NCBI GenBank assembly: GCA_963811885.1
Contig: CAWETB010000015.1
Span: 1,178,001 to 1,242,000 of the forward strand
Reading direction: 5' to 3'
Length of the DNA stretch: 64,000 bases
DNA from: Gaiellasilicea sp963811885
Lineage (GTDB): Bacteria; Actinomycetota; Thermoleophilia; Gaiellales; Gaiellaceae
The notes below the pieces were generated by a model. That model was not told the origin of the DNA. It saw nothing but the letters and a program-made list of their open reading frames with translations, and did not search any database. This document shows, piece after piece, positions 9,469 to 17,380 of this stretch (positions within the stretch are counted from its first letter, which is position 1; each line of letters starts with the position of its first letter). The position numbers and the translations under genes were made by a program.

Positions 9469-10545
9469 CTAAGCGACGTCGCGGAGCTGGGCGGCGAGCG
9501 CGAGCGCCCGCAGCTTCTTCAGGCCCTGGTTCTCGATCTGCCGGATCCGCTCGCGGGTGACGTTGAACGCCTTCCCGACCTCGTCGAGCGTCCGCGGCTG
9601 CTCGCCGTCGAGCCCGTAGCGCAGCTCGAGCACGCGCCGCTCGCGGTGCGAGAGCGACTTCAGGATCGAGCGGAGCGCCTCGTTGCGGAGCGTCTCCTCG
9701 GCCACCTCGTCGGGCAGCGGCATCGTCTCGTCGGTGAGGAAGTGCCCGAACTCGGACTCGTCCTCGTCGCCGACCGGCTTCTCGAGCGAGATCGGCGTCT
9801 GCGCGCTGCGGCGGATCTGGTCGATCTCCTCCGGCTGCAGGTCGAGCTCCATCCCGATCTCGATCGCACTCGGCTCGCGGCCGAGCTTGGCGCGCAGCGC
9901 CCGCTCCGTGCGCACGATCTTGTTCAGCTTCTCGACCACGTGCACGGGCATCCGGATCGTGCGCGCCTTGTCGGCGAGCGCGCGGGCGACCGCCTGGCGG
10001 ATCCACCAGGTCGCGTAGGTCGAGAACTTGAAGCCCTTGCGGTAGTCGAACTTCTCGGCGGCGCGGACGAGGCCGATCGTCCCTTCCTGGATCAGGTCGA
10101 GGAACGGGAGGCCCTGGTTGCGGTAGCGCTTCGCGATCGAGACGACGAGGCGGAGATTCGCCTCCACCATCGCCTGCTTGGCGGCGTGCTCGCCGCGCTC
10201 GATCCGCTTCGCCAGCTCGACTTCCTGCGCCGCGGTCAGCAGCGGCACCTTGCCGATGTCCTTGAGGAAGAGCTGCAACGTGTCGGTCGAGACCTCGCGC
10301 GCCTCCTCGACCTCGGCCTCGGGCTCGTCGCGATCGACGACCTCGATCTTCAGCTCCTCGAGCGTCGCGTAGAACTCGTCCATCTGCGCGGCGTCCAGGT
10401 CGAGCTCGTCGAGCGCGATCGCGATGTCCTCTGCGATCAGCTTGCCCGCCTGCTTGCCGCTCTCGAGCAGGGCTTTCGCCTCGCTGGTCGCGAGGACGTC
10501 GAATCCCTGCTGCTCGACAGTGCTGATGGTTCCCCCTGCGCTCAC
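9469..10545 (-). CDS. rpoD: Primary RNA polymerase sigma factor
   Basis: The 358-residue sigma-70 protein recruits RNA polymerase to housekeeping promoters. Region 1.2 starts at DTLQLFLKDIGKVPLL, region 2 contains FLDLIQEGTIGLVRAAEKFDYRKG and FSTYATWWIRQA, and region 3 begins near IRMPVHVVEKLNK. Region 4 ends with LRYGLDGEQPRTLDEVG and NVTRERIRQIENQGLKKLR. The N-terminal region 1.1 is short and acidic, as in other actinobacteria. Unlike most genes here it has a strong Shine-Dalgarno (GGAGGGGGAG) and a full -35/-10 promoter. No other sigma gene is in the window. Confidence 0.95.
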   Translation of the reverse strand: MSAGGTISTVEQQGFDVLATSEAKALLESGKQAGKLIAEDIAIALDELDLDAAQMDEFYATLEELKIEVVDRDEPEAEVEEAREVSTDTLQLFLKDIGKVPLLTAAQEVELAKRIERGEHAAKQAMVEANLRLVVSIAKRYRNQGLPFLDLIQEGTIGLVRAAEKFDYRKGFKFSTYATWWIRQAVARALADKARTIRMPVHVVEKLNKIVRTERALRAKLGREPSAIEIGMELDLQPEEIDQIRRSAQTPISLEKPVGDEDESEFGHFLTDETMPLPDEVAEETLRNEALRSILKSLSHRERRVLELRYGLDGEQPRTLDEVGKAFNVTRERIRQIENQGLKKLRALALAAQLRDVA

Positions 10546-10572
10546 TTCGGCTCCCCCTCCGATCGCGCTCTG

Positions 10573-10601
10573 AGAGTAGTCGCGACTCTGGCAATTCGCA
10601 A
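10573..10601 (-). promoter_or_regulatory. Sigma-70 promoter of rpoD
   Basis: TTGCGA (10596-10601), 17-base spacer, TACTCT (10573-10578). Transcription would start near 10566, giving a leader of about 20 bases that holds the Shine-Dalgarno. Confidence 0.6.
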
Positions 10602-10677
10602 CACTCTCCTTACAAAGCTGCGAGAGCTTGCCAAAGACCGCCCCGAAGCGCCATAGGCCGTTCGGCCCATCTTTGGA

Positions 10678-11643
10678 TCAGGAGGTCCCCGCGTTGCGAA
10701 CCGCATCGAGGTAGCGCTTCGCCTCGGCAGCGATCTTGCTGCCCGGCTCGGCCGTGCGCGCCAGCTCGAGCTGGCGAATCGCCTCCTTGACGTTCTTCTG
10801 CCAGAGCAGCAGCACGCCGAGATGGAAACGCACCGTCGCTGCGTGCGGGAAGCGGCGGCTGAGCGGGCCGAGGCGGGAGAACGACGCCGACGGATTTCCC
10901 TTGTCGTAGCGACCGACCGCATCGGCGACGAGCGCGTCGACGTTGTTCGGCGCCAGCTCCCGGGCTTCCGCGAACGCGCGGCGCGCGGAGACCGGGCGGC
11001 CGAGCCCCTGCAGGGCGATCCCGTAGAGCAGCCGCCCGCGCAGCGTCCGGTCGGCGGCGAGCCGGTGCAGCTGCTCGGCGGGCGTCTTGCCCTCGATCCG
11101 GTAGTCGAAGCTGACGACGAAGCCGGGCAGGCCGGGCGCGAAGTCCCGCGCGTGGATGAAGTCCCCCGCGCGGACCGCGTACGGCGTGTCCGGCTCGACG
11201 TCGCGCGCCTCGCGCCACGCGGTCAGCGCGCCGCTCGTGCCCGCCCAGAAGCGGGACAGCCCGACGTGGAGCTGCACGAACGAGCTTCGGGGATAGAGGG
11301 CGCCGAGCTGCTCGATCCGGTCCTCGCTCGCCGGCCAGGCGGCGAAGGCGGCGCCGAGCTTCGCCTCGAGCGAGTCGTAGCGCGTGAAGATGGCCGCTGC
11401 CTGCTGCCGCTTCCCGTCGGCGAGGAGCGCCGCTGCGCGCCGCAGGTCAGTCGCCTCTGCGTCGTCGCGGACCCCGAGTGCGAGCTCGAACGGCGGAACG
11501 CCTTCACGCGGCGTCGGCGCCGCCTCGGCGGTCGACGCGCCCTCGACCTCGTCGGCGGTGAGCGCCGCCGCACCGACGACGACCGCGGCGGCGACCGCTG
11601 CCAGCACGGCCACGACCAGCACGGTGCGGGTGCGTGCAGACAC
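10678..11643 (-). CDS. Membrane-anchored TPR-repeat protein
   Basis: 321 residues: an N-terminal membrane anchor (TVLVVAVLAAVAAAVVVGAAA) followed by helical tetratricopeptide-like units, including ALLADGKRQQAAAIFTRYD, FAEARELAPNNVDALVADAV and ATVRFHLGVLLLWQ. TPR scaffolds hold protein partners; none can be named here. It is leaderless, with its -10 box overlapping the stop of the upstream glycosyltransferase. A short GGCCG/CGGCC hairpin follows its stop codon and may end the transcript before rpoD. Confidence 0.75.
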   Translation of the reverse strand: MSARTRTVLVVAVLAAVAAAVVVGAAALTADEVEGASTAEAAPTPREGVPPFELALGVRDDAEATDLRRAAALLADGKRQQAAAIFTRYDSLEAKLGAAFAAWPASEDRIEQLGALYPRSSFVQLHVGLSRFWAGTSGALTAWREARDVEPDTPYAVRAGDFIHARDFAPGLPGFVVSFDYRIEGKTPAEQLHRLAADRTLRGRLLYGIALQGLGRPVSARRAFAEARELAPNNVDALVADAVGRYDKGNPSASFSRLGPLSRRFPHAATVRFHLGVLLLWQKNVKEAIRQLELARTAEPGSKIAAEAKRYLDAVRNAGTS

Positions 11644-11649
11644 GCGGCC

Positions 11650-11655
11650 ACACTA
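11650..11655 (-). promoter_or_regulatory. Leaderless -10 box made from the upstream stop codon
   Basis: TAGTGT, 6 bases before the GTG at 11643. Its first three bases are the TAG stop of the glycosyltransferase. Confidence 0.6.
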
Positions 11656-12801
11656 GCGACCGCCCACGTGCTCCTCGACCGCTCCGGCGGCCTCCTCGGC
11701 TGTCCCCATCGCCGCGAATTCGGCGGCGATCACGCGCGCCGCTTCCGCGTACGCCGGCTCGGACAGCACGAGCCGCACGGCGGCCGCAACCGCGTCCCCC
11801 GTGACCTCGTCCGGAGCGAGCACGACGGCGGCGCCCGCGCGCTCGCAGCGGACCGCGTTCTCGAACTGGTCGGCGCCCTGCGGGAGCAGCACGAGCGGCA
11901 GCCCCGCCGCGAGGGTGCCGAGCACCGTGCCCGAGCCGCCGTGCGAGACCACAGCCGCGCAGGACGCGAGCACCTGGCCCTGCGGGACGAACTGCTCGAC
12001 TCGGATCGCCGGGGGCACGTCGCCGAGCTCGGACGGATCGACGTTGCGGCCGACGGTGAGCAGCGCCCCCACACCAGCGCTCGCAAGCCCGTCGACGAGC
12101 GGCGCAAAGGACGCGGGCCGGTTGAAGACGGTGCCCATGGTCGCGTAGACGAGCGGGCGCGGCAGCCGCTCGAGCCACGGCGGTGGATCGACCGGCTCGC
12201 CGTCCGCGAGCCGCAGCCGGATGCTCGGGCAGAGCGGCAGTTCGTCCGCGAGCAACGCCGGGACGACGTCCACGTAGAGCCCCTCGAACGCGCCCGCGTA
12301 CGGGGCCGGCTCCAGCCCCGCCGAGCGCCAGAGCGTCGCGACGGCCGGGGCGGCGCGCTCCAGGATCGAGAGCGACACCATCGTCCCGAACCCGTGGTTG
12401 ACGGACGGAAGCCGGAGCGAGGCGGCGACGACCGGTGCCGCGAGGTCGCCGCTCTCGTACACGATCGCCTGCGCGTGCCACGCGCGTGCCACGTCGAGCA
12501 GTGCCGGCAGCTTCAGCGGCGCATGGCCCTGCGCGAAGAGGTACGAGAAGACGTACGGCCGCCGGTCGAGCGCCGGCAGCTCCTGGATCCCGTCCCAGGC
12601 TGCGTCCAATCTGACGCCCCTGGCGGCCGTGTGGTCCGCCCCGGCGGCGAGCGCCTCGAATCCCTCGGCCTCGACGACGGGATGCCAGGAGGCCGCCGTG
12701 GCGAACGCAATCTCGTGGCCGCGCGCACGCAGGGCTCTCGCGAGCGGGAGCAGCGGGCGGAAATGCCCATCGAGCGGCGTCGTCGAGAACAGCACGCGCA
12801 T
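11653..12801 (-). CDS. GT1-type (MGT/UGT-like) glycosyltransferase
   Basis: The 382-residue protein has the GT-B fold of natural-product glycosyltransferases. The N-terminal acceptor domain starts MRVLFSTTPLDGHFRPLLPLARAL. The C-terminal nucleotide-sugar site has VVSHGGSGTVLGTLAAGLPLVLLPQGADQ, with the His-Gly-Gly and the closing Asp-Gln pair of the family signature. It would move a sugar from an NDP donor to a small lipophilic acceptor. No biosynthetic cluster surrounds it, so the acceptor is unknown. It is divergent from the cysteine cluster. Confidence 0.85.
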   Translation of the reverse strand: MRVLFSTTPLDGHFRPLLPLARALRARGHEIAFATAASWHPVVEAEGFEALAAGADHTAARGVRLDAAWDGIQELPALDRRPYVFSYLFAQGHAPLKLPALLDVARAWHAQAIVYESGDLAAPVVAASLRLPSVNHGFGTMVSLSILERAAPAVATLWRSAGLEPAPYAGAFEGLYVDVVPALLADELPLCPSIRLRLADGEPVDPPPWLERLPRPLVYATMGTVFNRPASFAPLVDGLASAGVGALLTVGRNVDPSELGDVPPAIRVEQFVPQGQVLASCAAVVSHGGSGTVLGTLAAGLPLVLLPQGADQFENAVRCERAGAAVVLAPDEVTGDAVAAAVRLVLSEPAYAEAARVIAAEFAAMGTAEEAAGAVEEHVGGR

Positions 12802-12843
12802 CCGCCGATCATCCCGGGAATCGCCAGGGCGGCGCTACCGTTT

Positions 12844-14013
12844 ATGAGAGTGATGGCCACCTACAGGGAACTACTCGCGCGCGTGAAGGAAGAGATCGAC
12901 GAGGTCGGCGCGGCCGAGGCGCGCGAGCGCCAGGGCGAGGCGCTCTTCGTCGACGTACGCGAGCGCGAGGAATGGGAGGAGGGCGTCGTCCCCGGCGCCG
13001 TCCATGTCCCGCGCGGCCAGCTCGAGTCGCGGATCGAGGGCCTCGTCCCCGACCGCTCCCGCGAGATCGTCCTCTACTGCTCCGGCGGCTCGCGCTCCGC
13101 GTTCGCCGCCAAGGCGCTGCAGGACCTCGGCTACGAGAACGTCACCTCGCTCACCGGCGGTTTCACGGACTGGAAGCGAAACGGCTTCCCGGTCGAGACG
13201 CCCCGCTCGCTCTCGCCCGACCAGCGCCGCCGCTACTCGCGGCATCTGCTGATCCCCGAGGTCGGCGAGGCCGGCCAGGAGCGGCTGCTCGGCGGCCGCG
13301 TGCTCCTGATCGGCGCCGGCGGGCTCGGCTCGCCCGCGTCGCTCTACCTCGCCGCAGCCGGCGTCGGCACGCTCGGCATCGTCGACGCCGACGTCGTCGA
13401 CGACTCGAACCTGCAGCGCCAGATCGTGCACTCGACCGAATCGCTCGGCGAGGCGAAGGTCGAGTCCGCGAAGCGGACGATCCAGGCGCTCAACCCCGAC
13501 GTCGAGGTCAAGACCTACGAGGAGCGGCTCACGTCCGAGAACGTCGAGCGCATCTTCGGCGAGGGCTGGGACGTGATCGTCGACGGCGCCGACAACTTCC
13601 CGACGCGCTACCTCGTCAACGACGCGTCCGTCTGGCACGGGATCCCCGTCGTCCACGGCTCGATCTACCGCTTCGAGGGCCAGGTCACCGTCTTCAACCC
13701 GGGCGAAGGCCCGTGCTACCGCTGCCTCTTCCCCACCCCACCGCCGCCGGAGCTCGCTCCGAGCTGCGCCGAGGGCGGCGTGCTCGGCGTCCTGCCGGGG
13801 ATCGTCGGCTCGCTGCAGGCGAACGAGGCGCTCAAGCTCGTGCTCGGGATCGGCGACTCGCTCCAGGGCCGGCTGCTGCTGCTCGACGCGCTCGGGACGA
13901 CGATCGACGAGGTCGCGGTCAAGCGCGATCCGAGCTGCCCGGTCTGCGGGGAGCATCCGACGATCACCGAGTACGTCGACTACGTCGAGTTCTGCCAGGG
14001 AGTCCGCGGATGA
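12844..14013 (+). CDS. moeZ: Rhodanese-MoeB fusion, sulfur-carrier activating enzyme
   Basis: 389 residues that adenylate the C-terminus of a ThiS/MoaD-like carrier and turn it into a thiocarboxylate. Rhodanese domain (about residues 15-115): FVDVREREEWEEG, persulfide loop LYCSGGSRSAFAAK and GGFTDWKRNGFP. Adenylyltransferase domain (about 125-389): RYSRHLLIPEVGEAGQ, LIGAGGLGSPASLYLA, the Arg-finger NLQRQIVHS, DGADNFPTRY, two zinc CxxC pairs (CYRC, CPVC) and SCAEGGVLGVLPG. In mycobacterial MoeZ the rhodanese is C-terminal; here it is N-terminal. A possible -10 (TACCGT, 12836) precedes three in-frame starts at 12844, 12850 and 12853. Its stop overlaps the cysO start. Confidence 0.9.
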   Translation: MRVMATYRELLARVKEEIDEVGAAEARERQGEALFVDVREREEWEEGVVPGAVHVPRGQLESRIEGLVPDRSREIVLYCSGGSRSAFAAKALQDLGYENVTSLTGGFTDWKRNGFPVETPRSLSPDQRRRYSRHLLIPEVGEAGQERLLGGRVLLIGAGGLGSPASLYLAAAGVGTLGIVDADVVDDSNLQRQIVHSTESLGEAKVESAKRTIQALNPDVEVKTYEERLTSENVERIFGEGWDVIVDGADNFPTRYLVNDASVWHGIPVVHGSIYRFEGQVTVFNPGEGPCYRCLFPTPPPPELAPSCAEGGVLGVLPGIVGSLQANEALKLVLGIGDSLQGRLLLLDALGTTIDEVAVKRDPSCPVCGEHPTITEYVDYVEFCQGVRG

Positions 14014-14273
14014 CGAAGGTGCGCATCCCACCCACGCTCCGCAACGAGGTCGGCGGCGAGCGGGAGCTGATCGGCGAGGGCGAGACCGTGCGCGAGGTGC
14101 TCGAGGATCTCTCGGGCCGGTATCCGGCGCTCGAGGCGCAGCTGTTCGAGTCAGGCGACCTGGCGCCGTTCGTGAACGTCTACGTCGGCGGCGAGGACGT
14201 CCGCACGCTCGAAGGGCTCGAAACCCGCGTCAACGGCAGCTCGATGATTCTCCTCCCGGCGATGGCCGGCGGT
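14010..14273 (+). CDS. cysO: CysO-like sulfur carrier protein
   Basis: 88 residues up to the diglycine: a ubiquitin-fold ThiS/MoaD-like protein. It reads RIPPTLRNEVGG, TVREVLEDLSGRYP, FVNVYVGGEDVR, then ILLPAMAGG, the expected C-terminal tail whose Gly-Gly is thiocarboxylated. It starts inside the moeZ stop (ATGA). There is no stop codon after Gly-Gly; the frame stays open to 15047, across cysM in another frame. I end the feature at the diglycine. Either a sequence error removed the stop or the carrier has an extension that Mec must cut. Placed between moeZ and cysM, its role in cysteine synthesis is well supported. Confidence 0.85.
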
Positions 14274-14430
14274 GCGCCCGCGTCCCGGCCGCGCTCGGCT
14301 CCCGCCGGGCGGAGCCCGGCTCCGCCGAGCGCTCGCCCCGCTGGACTGCGCTCCGTCGGGAGGGCCGTGCAAAGCACTGTCCCTCCCTCCTCCGCTTGCC
14401 AGCGACGCGCCGGGTACCCGGGCGCGACGC
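14274..14430. repeat. Hairpin-rich spacer between cysO and cysM
   Basis: 157 bases without a recognisable protein. Three stem-loop candidates: CTCGGC/GCCGAG (14294-14329), GGGAGGG/CCCTCCC closing a GTGC-AAA-GCAC tip (14358-14387), and a near-palindrome around GGGTACCC (14406-14426). It may process or attenuate the mRNA. Confidence 0.5.
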
Positions 14431-15360
14431 GTGCTGAGACGCGACTCCGTCCTCGCCCTCGTCGGGAACACCCCACTCGTCGAGCTCTCCCGCTTCGCCC
14501 CTGGGCCGGTCAAGGTGTACGCGAAGCTCGAGTCGGAGAACCCGACCGGCTCGATCAAGGACCGCGTCGCCAAGGCGATGATCGAGACGGCCGAGGCCTC
14601 GGGCGAGCTCGAGCCGGGCCGTCACCTGCTCGAGCCGACGAGCGGCAACACCGGCATCTCGCTCGCGCTCGTCGCGAAGCTGAAGGGCTATCCGCTCACG
14701 TGCGTGATGCCGTCGAACGCGACGGCCGAGCGCCGCCGTGTGCTCGAGCTCTTCGGCGCGCAGGTGATCGAGTCCCCCGGCGAGGAAGGCTCGAACGGCG
14801 CCGTTCGGCTCGCGCTCCAGCTCGCCGAGCGCGACCCGTCCTACTTCATGCCGTTCCAGTACGCGAACGAGGCGAACCCACGCGCCCACTACGAGGGCAC
14901 GGGCGCCGAGATCGCCGCGGCGCTCGACCGCGTCGACGTGCTCGTCGCCGGCCTCGGTACCGGCGGCACGCTGATGGGGACGGGCGCACGGCTGCGCGAG
15001 TCCTTTCCGGACGTCGTCGTCGCCGCCGCGGAGCCGCTGCCGGGTGAGGCGGTGATGGGCCTGCGCTCGCTGGAGGACGGCTACGTGCCGCCGATCCTCG
15101 ACGTCGCGAAGCTCGACCGGAAGATCCTCGTCTCGAACGAGGAGTCGGTCACCGGCCTGCGGCGGCTGCTCGACGCCGAGGGGATCTTCGGCGGCGTCTC
15201 GTCCGGCGCGGTCGCGCACGTCGCGCGGAAGCTCGCGGGCGAGCTCGTGGAGGGCGTCGTCGTCTGCGTCCTCGCCGACGGCGGCTGGAAGTACCTCTCC
15301 GCCGACTTCTGGGAGACCGACGACGTGGCGCGGTCGATGGAGCGGACCGTCTGGTGGTGA
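14431..15360 (+). CDS. cysM: CysO-dependent O-phosphoserine sulfhydrylase
   Basis: The 309-residue PLP enzyme joins O-phosphoserine to CysO thiocarboxylate, giving a CysO-cysteine adduct. Fold-type II signatures: VGNTPLVELSR, NPTGSIKDRVAKAM with the PLP lysine, EPTSGNTGISLALVAK, AGLGTGGTLMGTG and GIFGGVSSGA. I assign it to CysM instead of CysK because moeZ, cysO and mec flank it in the order known from Mycobacterium. The GTG at 14431 is chosen because homology begins at LRRDSVLALVGNTP; earlier codons are spacer. It overlaps mec by GTGA. Confidence 0.92.
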   Translation: MLRRDSVLALVGNTPLVELSRFAPGPVKVYAKLESENPTGSIKDRVAKAMIETAEASGELEPGRHLLEPTSGNTGISLALVAKLKGYPLTCVMPSNATAERRRVLELFGAQVIESPGEEGSNGAVRLALQLAERDPSYFMPFQYANEANPRAHYEGTGAEIAAALDRVDVLVAGLGTGGTLMGTGARLRESFPDVVVAAAEPLPGEAVMGLRSLEDGYVPPILDVAKLDRKILVSNEESVTGLRRLLDAEGIFGGVSSGAVAHVARKLAGELVEGVVVCVLADGGWKYLSADFWETDDVARSMERTVWW

Positions 15361-15728
15361 TCCCGCCCGAGGTCCGCGCGGAGCTGCGAACACACGCGGA
15401 GGCGGAGGCGCCGAACGAGGCCTGCGGGCTCGTCGTCCTCCGTGACGGCGTCGCCGAGCGCTACGTCCGCGGCCGCAACGCCGCCGCCTCGCCGTACCGC
15501 TTCGAGCTCGAGGTGCCGCCCGAGACGTGGTTCCTCGAGGACGAGGGCTACGAGCTCGCCGTCTTCCACTCGCACCTCTCGTCGCCGCCGCGCCCCTCGC
15601 GCACGGACGTCGAGAACATCGGCCTCTGGCAGGGCAAGCCCTACCTGATCCTCTCGCTCGGCTCCGACTCGCTCGCGGGCTGGACGATCGAGGACGGGAG
15701 GATCGCGCCGCTCGCCGTCGTCGCGTGA
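15357..15728 (+). CDS. mec: JAMM metallopeptidase Mec (CysO-cysteine peptidase)
   Basis: The 123-residue zinc peptidase releases cysteine from CysO-cysteine. The JAMM signature is complete: the catalytic Glu in PNEACGLVV, then HSH at VFHSHLSSPPRPSRTD with Ser seven residues later and Asp after two more. The length is that of a stand-alone bacterial JAMM domain. The start shares GTGA with the cysM stop, and its own stop overlaps the next gene the same way, so the cysteine genes form one coupled operon. If CysO really carries a C-terminal extension, this enzyme is the obvious processing protease. Confidence 0.92.
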   Translation: MIPPEVRAELRTHAEAEAPNEACGLVVLRDGVAERYVRGRNAAASPYRFELEVPPETWFLEDEGYELAVFHSHLSSPPRPSRTDVENIGLWQGKPYLILSLGSDSLAGWTIEDGRIAPLAVVA

Positions 15729-16290
15729 ACGTCGCCGAGATCGTCCCGGGTCTCTGGCGCTGGACGGCGCCGCATCCCGACTGGAAGGACGGCGACGACT
15801 GGGAGCGCGAGGTCGGCTGTGTCTACTACGAGGCCCCGCAGGCCACCGTCCTGATCGACCCGCTCGTCCCGGAGGAGCGGGAGCGGTTCCTCGAGGCGCT
15901 CGACCGCGACGTCGAGCGGCGCGGCCTGCCGGTCACGGTTCTGCTCACCGTCCCGTGGCACGAGCGCAGCATCACCGAGCTGGTCGAGCGCTACGCCGCG
16001 GCCGACGAGGCTCCGGCCGGCGTCGAGCCGTTCGTCGTGGCCGAGGTCGACGAGACGCTCTGGTGGCTGCCGGAGCACGCGACGCTGGTCGCCGGCGACG
16101 TGCTGGTCGGCGCGGACGGCGGCATCGAGGTCTGCCCGGACTCGTGGCTCGACGAGCGCTCGTCGCACGCGTCGATCCGCGCGGCGCTTGCGCCACTGCT
16201 CGAGCTTCCGCTCGAGCGGGTCATCGTCTCGCACGGCGAGCCGGTGCTCGACGGACGGCCGGGCCGCGCTCGCGCGCGGCGCTCGGCTAG
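15725..16290 (+). CDS. Metallo-beta-lactamase-like protein lacking the metal motif, frame-broken at the end
   Basis: About 188 residues. The beta-lactamase-fold start is visible (IVPGLWRWTAPHPDW, YYEAPQATVLIDPLVP), as are a late strand LVAGDVLVGADGG and the end VIVSHGEPVL. Where the HxHxDH zinc motif should be, it has TVPWHERSITEL, so the usual metal site is missing. A frame change near 16255 is needed to reach the likely end, ALG followed by TAG at 16288-16290. It is GTGA-coupled to mec, so a link to sulfur or cysteine metabolism is possible but unproven. Its stop shares CTAG with the convergent peptidase. Confidence 0.65.
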
Positions 16291-17380
16291 GCGCAGAACT
16301 CGGACGCGACCGCGACGTAGAGGTCGCGGCAGCGCTCGACGCTCGCCAGGTCGACCCACTCCACCGCGGCATGCGCTCCGTCACCGCGCGGCCCGAACAG
16401 GATCGCCGGGACGCCCTTCTCGGTGAAGAGCGCGGCGTCGGTCCACCATGGCGCGCCGACGACCTCGTCCGACCCGGTCTGAGCCTGCACGACCCGCACG
16501 ATCTCCTCGTCCGGCGAGACCTCCATCGGATCGCGTCCGAACGGGAACGCGATCGAGCCGTCCGAGTCGCCCAGCAGCTCGCGCAGCTCGGCCTCGACGT
16601 CCTCGCGGCGCTCGCCCGGGATCGTGCGGCGCTCGCCCTGCAGCAGGCACCGCGCGGGATAGCTCGAGTACTCCTGGCCGCCCTGGATCAGCGACGCGTG
16701 CACGGAGCCGGTGCCGAGCAACTCGTGACCGGGCCGAGCCTGGAGCGATTCGATCGAGCGCCTCGATCGCCGTGAGGACCGGCCCCATCTTGGCGATCGC
16801 GTCGATGCCGAGATCCGGACGCGAGCCGTGGGCGGCGCGGCCGTGGGTCTCGATGTCGAAGGCGAGCCAACCCCGATGGGCGATGCAGAGACGCTCGTCG
16901 GTCGGCTCCGCCACGATCGCCGCGTCGGCGGGCCACCGTTCGAGCAGAGCCTCGGTGCCGATGCTCGCCGCCTCCTCGTCGACGACCGCGGCCACGATCA
17001 CGTCGCCGCGGAGCCCCAGTCGCGCGCACTCGGCGCCTGCGCTCGCGATCGCCGCGAGGCTCGCCTTCATGTCGTAGGCGCCGCGGCCGTACAGACGCCC
17101 GCCCTCGACACGCGGCGCCAGCCCGCCGTCAGGCTCGAGCAGCCCGACCGTGTCGAGGTGCCCGTTCAGGACCAGCGTCCGGCCGCCGCCGCTCCCCCGC
17201 GCGATGCCGACGACGTTCGGCCGTCCCGGCGCGACCTCCTCGACATGGACTTCGAGCCCGGCGCGCTCGAGCCACTCCGCGAACACGGCCGCGACGGCAG
17301 CCTCGCCGCCGCCGGTCAGGGACGAGCGTCGGATTGACGGAGTCGATGGCGACCAGCTGCGCCGCCAGCTCCGCCGGCAT
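16287..17380 (-). CDS. M20 amidohydrolase (ArgE/DapE-like), frame-broken twice
   Basis: About 364 residues of a zinc deacylase/carboxypeptidase. Motifs: MPAELAAQLVAIDSVNP, LNGHLDTVG, YGRGAYDMKASLAA, VVDEEAASIGTEALL, ETHGRAAHGSRPDLG, VGAPWWTDAALFTEKGVPA and HAAVEWVDLAS. This is the ArgE/DapE/ACY1 layout; the acyl-amino-acid substrate is uncertain. Breaks near 17325 and 16735 fall between conserved blocks, and both sides continue the family. The ATG at 17380 overlaps the stop of the upstream oxidoreductase (ATGA). Confidence 0.82.

Noticed and set aside
10822..12840. Apparent long N-terminal extension of the moeZ frame
   Set aside because: It runs antisense to the glycosyltransferase and TPR genes and has shadow-frame composition. 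The rhodanese homology begins at 12844.
14358..14387. Fourth copy of the G-T hairpin element
   Set aside because: The stem has an internal loop and lacks the conserved flanks and the seventh-pair wobble.
14274..15047. Natural CysO-CysM fusion protein
   Set aside because: The open frame after CysO is not the CysM frame, and CysM has a good GTG start with homology beginning there. A fusion would need an extra indel.
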